Origin: Apostichopus japonicus | Taxonomy: Eukaryota; Echinodermata; Holothuroidea; Aspidochirotida; Stichopodidae | Assembly: GCF_037975245.1 (NCBI RefSeq) | Contig: NC_092571.1 | Span: 8,282,501-8,346,500 of the forward strand | DNA: 64,000 nucleotides | Direction of reading: 5' to 3' | In this document: positions 1-12,800 of the stretch, piece after piece | Numbering within the stretch: position 1 is the stretch's first letter | Layout of the letters: the number at the start of each line of letters is the position of its first letter | Notes under the pieces: generated by a model | The model's input: only the letters and a program-made list of their open reading frames with translations | Databases searched by the model: none | What the model was told of the DNA's origin: nothing | Translations under genes and position numbers: made by a program

Positions 1-370
1 GTGTCTGTAACAAAACCAAATTTGGATTCTGCCCACATTAATGTGTGTCTGCTTAGTGTTGTATAATAACTGCCTTCCAGGCAGCGTTTTGTTTGCATGC
101 TATAAAACAGTTGTTAGGTACAAATATCAGGTATAATAGGAACCAAACATCAGGTAAAAATTATTACCATTATCATTCCTTTTTTTTTTTTGGCATGTGG
201 GTAGCCCAAACATTTTAGCAGGAAAGCTGTTATATGTGACTGGCCTTTGCAAGTTCTAATTAACTGTTTCCATTCCACAGGATAGAAACTGTCAGTGATC
301 CATTCAACTTTTCTGATTTGGTAATTCCCTTTACACTAAAATATAGTTTTGCATGATGTGGAGTTGTGGA

Positions 371-613
371 GTGTTAGCTCAGTGGTTAACACCGTCGCCT
401 TTCAATCATAAGGTCCCCGGTTCGAGTCACTCCCAGATTAATGTATGTCGTCCAGTTACAGAGTTGTTGACAATTAACAATTCATAATCATGGACGTTAA
501 ATATGAATGTAAGAGACTGACTTCGGTCAGCTTGCGGCTTGATAAGCCAATGAGGCTTCTTCGCGAGTTCCTGCTTGCAGGAGAATCTAATATACATACA
601 TACATACATACAT
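371..613 (+). mobile_element. tRNA-derived SINE, copy 1
   Basis: Begins with an RNA polymerase III A box (TAGCTCAGTGG) and a B box (GGTTCGAGTC, about 419-428), followed by a unique body and a tail of (ACAT)n from about 591. About 90 percent alike by eye to a second copy at 7731-7953. It sits in an ATP13A intron, opposite in strand to the gene. Confidence 0.88.
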
Positions 614-654
614 GTACGGAACACTGTTACTAGGTGCATATGGTTGAAACCTAC

Positions 655-802
655 CAGTTTCAGGGTCACACAAGGAGGCTATTTTCTCTGGCGCACCCTT
701 CGAATAGACAGTGATTGGTGATAATGCATCCGTCCTGGCTAAAACGCTCATTCGCTGAAGAGATGATACAAATGGGAATAACTTGACCACTTCCAGGGTT
801 CC
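655..802 (-). CDS. ATP13A: ATP13A exon 17 (nucleotide-binding domain)
   Basis: Residues 575-624: [20 protein letters not shown], then [21 protein letters not shown]-x-S-x-LQRMSV and KGAPE-x-IASLC are nucleotide-domain signatures. Acceptor ATCAG, donor ACTG|GTAGGT. No further exon was found between 1 and 654; the next should lie left of the window. Confidence 0.97.
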
Positions 803-3800
803 CTGATGAAGAGAAAAATGAGAGATTATCGTAGACAAAGGAAAAAAAATGAAAAATAAAAAAAGAAGAGAAGGGATGCAGGCATTCCAACGGATAATTA
901 AAAGAATGATATATATTATATTGCACATCATTACTGGATCAAACAAAGTGGGCAGGCATTCCTTTCTCATACGAAAAGAAAATGACAATATTAATAAATC
1001 GCACACATCATATATACGGATGAAACGAAGCATGCAGGCATTCCTTCCGACGATTAAAACATAATTACAAGACATGTTACACATCATAAATGTTTACAGC
1101 TCTATAAAGCGTGAATAGAAGCATAACACCTGTGGCGCATGAGTCATACATTGCTACAGACAGACTTGTATAGAATTCTCCTCTTAGCAACCACCTGATG
1201 ATCACTATGATCAGTATCCATATGTTAAGTACTACCTAACACGGAAAGGGACTTTTGTGTGTTGTGTAATACAGTTTCACTGTTAAGGCCAACAGTTGCT
1301 ACACATCCCGAACGTATCTTTAGATTATTTGGGTTAGGGGTTGGAAACATATACCTTTCTACAGATTTGAAGAGGCTGGGAACACTTTTGTTGTGAAATT
1401 TATTGTGTTTCTGTGGGAGCCAAAGTACTGAAAAGCGGTCAAAAGTGACACATGTCCAAAAACACTTCACTCCTACACATAAGTTTGGTCAGACACTGAT
1501 TTTAATGAGCAGGAGAGATTGTGATAAGGTAAATGATGGCATTGGCCTGAAATATGCCCATCTATGCCTTTAGATGGTATGTTGAAAGATTTTTAAAGCA
1601 TTACATGTTTAGCTTACTTCAGGTAAATTTATAGACCGACTTCATTCGATATGAATATCAGATACATCGTTTCAGAGTTCTAGAAAGATAAATATACATA
1701 TGGGATTGACTACAGAAGGACTCATTAAAACAGGACTATAAATACCTCATGAACTTTGTGATTTCGGACAAGAAGTCTCTTATTGGCGGCGTCTGATTCG
1801 CTATTCTCTCCAGTTGGCTCCATCAGCGCCTGTCAGATGTAATCATTCAAGACATTTTTAAAAAATAAATCAAAACATTTCTGCCCAAAATGTTGGATCA
1901 AATAAGGCTCACTATTAAGGCAATACTGCCTGTTCTTTCTCTACTACATAAATAAGAAAGCATAAAGTTCATGTAACATTTATACACTCCTTAAAAATTA
2001 ATCTGTAAAAGAGATTGTAAACAAGAAATTGGTTCCTGCTAGGGACGAGAGATTCTTAAGTGTTCAGCTATAAATAACGTCACTATCATGTTGGTAAGCT
2101 TGCAGCCATCGTCATGCCAACACATACCTCTTTTGTTTTTAACTTAGCACCTTCGGACAGATGATTGCACCATTTGTTTCCCTACTTTAAAACAGTTTCA
2201 CAATTTTGCAATTTTAGCAAATCCACTGATTAATTGTGATGGATTCATCTCACCGTTCCATTAGTCTTACGACAGCAATGTTACCAAATGTAACACACAC
2301 CTTAAAAATTGCAAATTGATAAAACCATGACACCTTTCGAGAGTTCTTCCACCACAGGAAACCTTTATGAACCCCCCCCCCACTTTCTCGTATCAATAAC
2401 TTGAAAAACTTCTCATAATTGTAATATAAAGAAAAGCTGACTTTTCTCTCCATTTTAAAGAACCATAACATTACCAGTCAAGCTCAATCAATTACATTTG
2501 CTATTTTTCTATAATTTACCATAAAATCTTGTTGAAAATATACCAAAATCAATACAAAAAACAACCCTGCTTTTGATACCAATTCATCAGAAAAATAAAC
2601 AGCTAGGTGTATGTATGAACAGGTCTATATGTGTGACATAAAACTAACAGACATGTAACAGTGTGTGTAGATATATCAGTCTTTCTTTCTCTCATCCTAT
2701 ACCCTTCCCTATCATGAGGATTTTGAATAAATTGCAGATAAGAATACCTCCAAGATTGAGCCTTCCTAATACTCCCCTCCCCCCTCCCCACCTTAATACT
2801 CCGGGTGAAGACTTTGTAGAAATGACACTAATAACACAAATGAACATCTAAACTACTCCTCTCATTCTTCCCCTGTTTCTTCTATCTGAATTCAACGATG
2901 TCAAACACTCACCCAGTCGGTAGCGAGAAACATCTTTATGTCTAACGGATCTCCGACCAGTTCTCCTTTGATGTGTGTCAGAGTGTGACATGAAGCGAGT
3001 ACCGATAAGGCAGGACCAGTGGCTATGTCTTGTAGGGTTGTCAGCAAACCCGAAAGACTGGTGAATGGACGGGCAGAAGGGGGAGGGGGGGGGTGGATCA
3101 AACAAAACAGAACTACGATAAATATAGAAAGTTTTAAAATACCTCCAGATGATGGCATTTTCACTGTATTAAAGTTGTTGGGATAAACATATAACTTACG
3201 ATTTATAAACGAGTAACAATATATAAACTTTGACGGGTAATATCTGGCATTAAAAGCAGAGTTGAACATAGGCTTAAGTCTATAAGCTCCCTTAAGCATG
3301 CATTTTGTGTAGCACTGACATAATTTGCTGGTATCCAAAATTCTCAATAATTTGCTCTTTCTTTTGTCCTGTTTGTCTGTCTGTCCAATTTAGCTCTCTG
3401 TCTATCTGTCTCCTTATAATTATGTCTTTAATCCATTTTTGTTTCAGTTAACCTCTATAGATTTAAGATCGTGCCAGGATAAAAAGTCAGCCCCTCTAAC
3501 TTGTATATCTTTACCTCTAGGTCTGTTATTTTTTTTGCAGTACATAAGCAGTTTGTTAACAGTTCTGTTTATCTCTCTCCTGGTAACCGCACTTGATGGT
3601 AAAATGCATGTTTGGCACATGAAAAGGTAATGTGTTACTCCAACAGGCTAAAAATCACCAAATACCTGAACATGGACGAGTACAGGAATTCAAATCAGTT
3701 TTTAATTTATATTACAACACCCTACCGATGAACTTTTACTTTGCATTGCTTAGGATTTTCAATAAAAAAATAAATAAAAAATAAAAATAAAAATAGAACA

Positions 3801-6800
3801 TAAAGCATAATGCACCCTTGCTTACATGCACCTACACTCTACTAACATTGCGAGTTCAACCTGGTTAGTCCTCGGCTTGGTTTATACCTGGAAAAAACGA
3901 TGATTTTCCGGGTATCACTTGATCTACGAAGAAACCAATGCTGTCTTCCTTTATCTTCCTCCTCAAAGCTCTTCATTAGCTAAGATAAAGAAGGTAGCCT
4001 TGGTTACCTCGTAGGTCACGTGATACCCGGAAAATGGCCGTTTTTTTTTCTGGGAATAAACCAAGCGAGGGCTAAACCAGGTTGAACATCGTAACGAATT
4101 AAGAATAGCAAACAAAGTGAGATAAAGCCAATATATATATATAATACCTTCCACCTATAACTTGATGAATGCCATAGAAATCTAAACCATCTTCGGTCAG
4201 GGTGCCAGTCTGTGCAAAAAGAACAAAAAATAGTTGTGATTGGCCAAGTGATTGGTAATTTGAGTCAGAATGTGCAAAATGTAATATTTGAATTTTTTTA
4301 AATTATACTGACAAAGACTTCTAGGCATTGCAAGCAGCTTCTTAAGTTTGCTTGCCATATCTATGAAAATGTAAACAAACCAACCAAGTGATTATGTAAT
4401 ATAGGTCTGCAAGTAGGTTTTTGTCACCAAATGAATGTTAATTAATAAAATAAATCATAAATAAATGTAGACTCCCTTCTCTTCTGAGATGTTCGTCAGC
4501 TAAACACCTTTTCAGTAGCATTGATCGCAAGAAACATGCTGACAAAGTTACCGACAAATATAACAGAGAATTAAAACTGCACAAAGGGATTACCAAAATT
4601 CTTCACGAAAAAACCACGAGAGATAAAAACCTCCCCACTCAGAATCGGAAAGATGATTTGCCATTCACAGCGAGAATGGGAATTGTTCCATTTCTCTTGG
4701 GTGTCAGATAATTGAATTTACCTTATCAAAGCAGATAACATCCATCATACCGCATAGATTGATTTTTGGTGGATTTATGCAGAAAATGCCGGCGGCTTTC
4801 AGACGTAGTTGAGCGTATACCATGCCGATGGTGAGGGCAGCTGGCAGGGCTGGGGCAACTGCTATGGTGATGACATCAGCCGAACTAAAGATGATTTCTC
4901 TCACACTAGCCTATAGGACAACAAGAAAAGACATTTGTTTCTGAGAAATGTTTTTGACGATGACATTTAAAATGCAACTCTGTTGTAGAAATATTATTTT
5001 GCTCTGTGGATAAATGAATGACTGAAATGTTATGATAAAAAGTGATCATATTTTCAGCTGAATTGGTTTGATGACATCATTCACTCTGCTGTTGCCAGAA
5101 ACCTTTGCAAAATATCACCAAATATTAGTATTTCATAATTTCGCAATACAAATTGCTACCATGATGTGGTTTTGACAATATTTCCAGCAATTTTGCTATG
5201 CAATCATTTCAAGCTACAGGAATATCTTGAGAAGTTAATCAAATTCATTAAACTCCTTCTCCTTTGTCTTTAACTTTGTTGCAAAATCTATGAAAGTATC
5301 TTTGTTTCAATCAATTACAATCTTACCTTGGGTAATACTTGGTAGATTTGATAAAATCAGGGGTGGATCCAGGATTTTATAAAGGGAGGAGGGGGGTTGG
5401 TCGTTGAAATTAGATTTCCCCCAGGAATAAAAAAACATTTAATGCTAAATAGTGCATTCTGAGACATATTTAGGCTGTCAAGTTAGGTCTAGAAAATAGG
5501 TCTACATGCAAGGTTGTGCTAATAATTTCTGTTTAAAGTTTTATGTTGATTGAAAGAGTGAAAAAGGGGGGGGGGGGAAGGTGGGGCTGTGCACCCTCCT
5601 CATCCTCCCCGGATCCATGCCTAAAAATTGTTGACTAAACATAAGAAGGAGTTTTAAGGATGAATATTTTGCAAATCAAATTAGATATAGAAAGATAATT
5701 TCCACTGAAACTTTTCTAGCTTGTTGGTTTTATAACATTCCCACACTAAACAAAACTATCCTACACCAGCCGTATCTTAGAACAAACAATTTTGAAAAAT
5801 AGGGAAATATTCGGTAAAAACATTTTGGTGGAAGATAAGTCAGATGTATCACCTCGTGCATCGTAGACAAGATGATAGCATCGTAGATAAACCCAACAGC
5901 AGCTGAAGACGAAGAAGAAGAAGAAAAACAATTAATGCATTGGAGGTCAGATGTCAGACCTTTCTGAATCACTTCAGAATCGGATGCACCATCACGGTCA
6001 GGTAATTTCTTGTTCAACAGACAAATTCATTGTTCTTGGGAAGTAATGTTTCTCAACATGCATGCACACTCTGAACGAGATAAACTGCAAATGTGTCTGA
6101 CAGTGAAACGTCAAAAAATGACTCACTATTCCAACCCACATACATACGTAAAAGCAGCTACACAAGTCTGTAATGTAACTGAACCTTCTGTTAAATGAAC
6201 TTTGACCTCCAGCAGAGCATACAAAGTTCCTGGAGGGTAGAGTGTATGAGGGGCAGGGGGATGGGGAGAGAAGGGAAAAAGGAGAGGGGAAGGAGTGAGG
6301 TGATGGGGAAGGGTTGAGGTGATGGTGAAGGGGTGAGGTGATGGGGAAGGGGTGAGGTGATGGGGAAGGGGTGAGGTGATGGGGAAGGGGTGAGGTGATG
6401 GGGAAGGGGTGAGGTGATGGGGAATGGGTGATGGGGGAAGGGGTGAGGTGATGGGAAAGGGGTCAGGTGATGGGGAAGAGGTGAGGTGATGGGTAAGGAG
6501 TGAGGTGATGATGATTGAAGGTGAGAAAAAGGGAGGTGCAGTGAAGGGGAGAGGGTGGAAAGGTGATGGAGGTGATAAGTAGAAGGGAAGGCAGAGAAGG
6601 GGAAGGGAGAGGTGATGGGGAAGGGAGGAGAAGGAAAGGGTGGCATCTACATTTTAAGTCTGAGACACTACTGTTTTCCTGCTGCAGATACCATGCATAT
6701 GAGTTCTACACATTATGATCGATGCTGACCTCAAACAAACTTTGTCTTGCATCAAATAATTTTGTTTCTGAGCATCTGTATCTTTGAGGATATATTTCTA

Positions 6801-9800
6801 TGAGAATTGTAAATGTCATGTAAGTTCAGAGAAAAAATCATTTGAATGTAAAATATACAACAAAACTATTACTAGACATCATAATATTTTGCTATATGAG
6901 TAATGTGTTCGTGCCTCGAACAGGAAGAAACAGCTGCTAGTTGGGCTACTTACCGACACAGGATAACAACAAGACAAAGTGCACTGCATCCCGATAAAGC
7001 TTAATAGTTGAAGGAACCGGATATAAAATGGAATGAACCAGCTTGCCCTTCATAGTCGCAAAACCTAGGACAAAAACAAATTGAAATCTTGAATTTTTGT
7101 CAAACACATTCAAAGAAGAAAAAAAGGGACGTTTGAATACAGTTAAGGAAACTGTCAGTCGCTTCAAAGTTTATCCTTTCGAACAGAATTAAATAGTATG
7201 AACAAGTGGCAGGGCTAGTACTATTTAAAGGGATACGATTGTGGCACACAATGTCAGACTCATTTCGAAGAGACAACATCTCAATATCTTGTCTGTTCCT
7301 ATTAAACCTGAGAGATGGTTGATTGAATGAAACCTATTTTGTCTGGCTCAACCTTCAACCATTCAGGAAGTTCTGGGCAAATGATCTTCAAAAGCTTTAC
7401 TTCAGGCTAATATGATCATGTTGATTTATCCTTGTAACCTTATTATTTCTAATCTTTGCTCGACTGTCAATGTTCTCAGCATTAAGAATTGCATCAAAAT
7501 GCATTTCTTTTGTAGAAATTTTATTTTCCCTCTTTGGATAAATGATTGCATTATAATAAAGAAATCTAAGATCATTTTCAGATGAATTGCCCTGATGACA
7601 TCATTCCTTCTGCTGTTGCCAGATGCATTAATTCGGGGAATAATTTATCCAGTATCGCATCGCAAAATGCTATGTAAACTGGGCAATGTGCTACACCAGT
7701 GCAAAGATGTATAGTATGTAGGCCTATAGAGTGCAAGCTCAGTGGTTAACGCTGGTGCCTTCCAATCATAAGGTCCCCGGTTCGAGTCACTCCAAGATTA
7801 ATGTATGTCGTCCAGTTACAGAGTTGTTGACAATTCATAATCATGGACGTTAAATATGAATCTAAGAGACTGACTTCGGTCAGCTCGGCTTTGATAAGCC
7901 AATGGGGCTTCTTCGCGAGTTCCTGCTTGCAGGAGGATCTAAAATACATACATGTGTTGTTGTACACAGAAACCATAGTTTTTTTAAGAGACAAATTCAG
8001 AGCCTCCAATACTGCTACACAAACATTGAACCCTAAATTATTTCCTGTTTACAAAGTATCACAAAATTTGAAAATTAATTTCTTTGCAGTACAAAATGTT
8101 ATGAGGATGTGGTTTTCCCTATAAACATGCAGACCATTTCTTCCAGCAAGTTTTTAACTTCAGCTACCAGAAAATCCCTTTTAAAGGGTGTGAAGACTCG
8201 CGCAAAAAGAAACATCTAATGCCGGTAATTTGACCTAGTTTCGAATGAGGTGTAACAGAAGTGTTAAACACCACCATCAATCCCAGAAAATACACACACA
8301 GTTTACTACCGTCGGTAATTAGACACTAGTGTACAGTCAGTACATACAGCTGCGGTCAATACCCACAGCACAGTATACAAACGATACAGCGATGGACATC
8401 TCAGGTCCAGCTAAAGATAACAATTAAGGTATCACGTTTCATTACTGTCTGCATTTTGTAGCGACACAAACAAAACGTCACTTGCAAGCAACAGAAAGTT
8501 AACTTTTTCAGATGGCCGCATGCGGTTTGGGGCGAGTCTTCAATGCCTTTAAATGAGGAGTAAATATGGCATTGGACAGCTCTCTACTGAAGAGAAGTTA
8601 GTTGCTACTAAAGAGAAGTTAGTTGCCGTTAATAGACCCACCTGTGTTCGTGACAACTGCCAGTAACTGTTCTTGGCTTCTCGTCTGTATGACTTTAGTT
8701 CCACAGAGGAGGGTGTGTCTGAGGTGAGAGGCAGTATTGTACATCTCGTTGGAATCCTTACTGTGAGGTATATAGGTTTTTGTCACAGGAACACTCTCAC
8801 CTAGTGTTTTTGGAAAGACAAAAAACAGATTCACACAACTCTTTGAGAGGAATATTAACATGAGCACATGACAAGTTTTTTGTTATGATATGGTGCTCTG
8901 CTCACGGCACTGTCTATATTTGGTAACCTTTGACCGGGTGGCATATCAATCTTTGAAGTTACAATAGGTGACATCATAATACAACAACTTTAAAGGGACA
9001 ATAAAGTGAAGATTGCCTTGTATTGTTTATGTTACCATGGGAACTTATCAATACAAAATTGTAAACAAAATTTATGAATGTTTGGCAAAAAAGACAATCA
9101 ATTACAAATCAAAAGTGCTTAAACATGTGTTGGTAGATTTTGAAGCTTCGTGTCCATTAAAATCTAGCATTTTTGGAGACAGTATCTTAATCCCTTCAAG
9201 AACGATATCACTACTATGGAATTGTGTTTTATTATATGATGTAAAATGCTTAATAACCATCAAACCTTAGGTGACCAAAAAGCTAGATGGCTTTATAGTT
9301 ATTTTCTTGCCACATTTTGCATGGAAATATTAAACAGTAACACAAAAAAAAAGATTCTTATGTGTTGACCATTCCTGATTTCAAACTAGATTCTTGCACA
9401 AATGGGGACCAACCAATATATCAAGTAAGACATTTATCACTCAAGCTTTACTTTTGTGGTTATCATGTCTACACAGTTATCAGACTTATATTAACCTAGA
9501 ATGAACTTCAAGATAGATGTACCTGTTGAGTTATCACGCTTTCAAGGTTTTCAGGCTGTGACCTCAAATGACCTTTGGCCCTTCACAGAAAAGAATAGCG
9601 TTCTTGTATTCAAGCATGAAGTTAAATCCACTATAAACTTTTTGAATTTACAGTGTTTACAAGCAGGTGAAACATAAACACACACACACATACACTATCA
9701 CATAGATTCCCTTTGCCTTACATGGAGTAGGTTACAAAAATCCCTTTGTATTCTTTGATTATAAATAGTATTTTTACATTTATTCAAGATGTAACATATT

Positions 9801-12800
9801 TTGACACAAGAGGATATTGAAGCAGTCCTCCAAATTTAATCTCAGTTGACATTTTGACAACTTTAGAGGGCACTTAAATTCAAAGGTAGCTTTCATTGCT
9901 GTTGACATTAATTTTATGCTCCACGCTTTGTCACCCAAACATCTACTAAGGTTGAATTGGAAAATCACAAATTGGACCTTGCGCTACTGGAATGATATGT
10001 CAGTTATTAGAGGTACGTTAGGGGGAAGTATCTCTTGCAGTGGAAGTCAGTCCGAGCTCTTACCAGTAAGCATGCTCTCATTGACTACACAGTTGCCTGT
10101 TAGTAGCACTGCGTCACAGGTGAGGGTGCACCCACCCCACGGAATCACCATAACATCACCAGGGACAATCTCACTTTCTGGTATATCAATCTCTGAAAGT
10201 GACAAAAATAGAATTATGAAAATACAATGAAAACTTTAAGTAATGGTTTGCCAACCCAACCCTGCCTGCACACCAACTCTGCTAGCAATTTCTAGCAATC
10301 AGAAAATTCTCTGTTCTGGTTAGTCTCTGTTAATGATTTGCTTAAATAGCATAAAAAACTGAATTCATAGAGAACTTCCCACCAGCAGAATAATGGTTAA
10401 TGCCAGCATTACAAACAGTAGCTGTTTGCATTTTGTGTTAATTTTAATGAAATCTGTGGTAATAATATCAATACTAAAAATTATGTTACAAATAATTTCA
10501 TTGGCTCGACTAATCATACTTTCCTTTTCAAATAATGAAGGAAAATATCACAACTTTTGAAATTTCTGATTTGACTTTTGTATGTGGCTTATAGTGTTAA
10601 TGTATACACCTAATGTTAATTTACAAGGGACATTCTTGGGGGGTATGTTCTCGTTAATATTGTCTTGTATCATTGTGTTATGTAAGACTTTGGTAGCATT
10701 GTATGGGCAGGGGTGCAACCACCTATAGTGCTTGGGAGGGAGGGGGGCTTAGCATAAAGCATCTAAGCGCCCTCCCCTATATGATATAACATTTTAGCTC
10801 CCAACCCCCAAAGACAAACAAGATGAAATATTTATTGTGCTATGCAGTTTCACAGAATAGACATTACACAATAAAAGGTGGGTAGGTGGAAGTGGCAATT
10901 TGTTTCAAAATTCAAGGTTGGAGAACTTTGGATGAGAATTTTCCCTCCCAAAGAACCAAAGCCCACATACCCCCCCAGCCCCCATCACAAACTGAACTTT
11001 GACACTTAGGGTAGGTTGTAACACAATTTCAATTGGCGAATGGTCTCCCATATTAATTCATACACGAATGAAACAAGTGTAACAAGTAAAACGACTGATC
11101 TATTCGGTTAACACTATTTTGTTTATCAATGAGAATATTAAACTGCCATACATTCCAGGCAGTTTAACAGTAGCCAAATGAGTGCAGCTAACTACAGAAT
11201 ATTTTCTTTTTTTTCATAGAAGGGGTTCCACACTATAATTTCACCTCAGTGTAGGAGTAGAGCACTGAAGTCCCACCCCTACCCCACCCCCTGACTATAT
11301 AATATGTCTGCTCCATCAAGATATTGGTTAATAATTTCCAAGTCAGGTTTTCTTTGTACCAAAAGTTAACACATGTATGTAAATATGATAACAAGATCCT
11401 AAAAAAATTTGTACTTACAAGAAGGGCTGAAGCATTTGGGAGTGGGTTTAAAGAAAAACTAATTACACAGAAAAACAGACCACATGAGGATTTCTTTTTA
11501 TCACTCACGTTTCCCTCCACGAAGTACCGTGACCGACATGTGAGATGCTACCATCTTTTTCAGTGTTGTCAGTTGCTAGAAAAGAGAAAATGAAATTGAC
11601 CTTCTGAATAAATGGATGGCATTTCGCTCTCGGAGTAAGGAAACAATAATAATAATAATACATAATTTTTATATAGCGCCAAACAAACTATGAAATAATT
11701 CTCGTAGCGCTTAACATAATAATAACAATTATAACATATATGCTTTGGTGAAAAGATAGGTTTTGAGAGCTGATTTGAAACCGTTCACAGTATTGCACAT
11801 TTTTACATGTTCTGAAAACAATAGAACTATATTTCCATAAGATTTCCATACAAATAAAGTAAACACGTTCTATGTTTCTACAGGTTTTACATTTATAGCT
11901 ATGATCATTACTTGCTATGGGGTTAGTTTATGTTGCTATGCAGCCAGGTAAACAGAGAACTAAGGTTTTCACTAAGGTCGGCAGCGATCCGATTTGCAAT
12001 GTTGAGCAATGTTCTGCTCCCTAATCTTCTAGTATGTGAAACTTGTCTTCACTGCCTTCAACTGTTTATTCAAAGCATTTTTGACAGTTCTTTCATTTAT
12101 ATTTAATTTCATATTTCCACATGAAGGAACTATGCCTTGCACAGCTCCAACACAATTCCACCATGCCCCTTCCCCACTGTTTACACTGATTGTAACATCT
12201 TTGATTTCCTAACATTCCAAAGTTTTGTTAGGTCACAAAAGTTGACTTAGATCCTTTCATGACTGTTGACAGTAATAATATGATCCAAACAATATATAAA
12301 AGCGATTCGGTGGCATGAAGTGGCCGGTTAACTTATTATGCATTAATAAAAAACCATGCCTTCCTTTACAATGCTATAAATAGTCTATTTTGCTCAGTAT
12401 GAAAGCAAGGAGCTATTCTATTTAAAGCTAAGGTACTTCAGTTCTTTCCCTTTATGGGTCTTGTATATATGAACACCTAATACGCATCTCTGTTTCTATA
12501 CTTTTATGGTCGGACCTTGCAGTTTGCTTCTCACGTTATATACTGTGTCTGAGTCAACAAAGAATTAAACAAGTCTATGGGAACCATTTTAAGAGGTGCA
12601 TGTGTTGTCTTTTGCCTTACTGTACTTTGACAGTGCATAACAATGAAGTTACATTATTATCCTTAAAACTAAACCACCCTGCTGTACTCCTTAACAACCA
12701 GCTCAAAATCCAAATGCCATCACAAGAGTTGAAAATACAGTGCATTTCTTGGTTGGAAGTGTAATTTTTTCACATTAGACTACTTTAAGTGCAGGAAAGA

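Noticed and set aside
6191-6646. Long Pro/Ser/His-rich minus-strand reading frame
   Set aside because: It is the complement of the G-rich minisatellite; no start, domain or splice context.
10690-11000. Small G-run transposon (CAGGGGTGCAACC start)
   Set aside because: One transposon-like end is visible but I could not find a matching inverted end or target duplication. The same applies to 57965-58015, 60690-60720 and 63158-63215.
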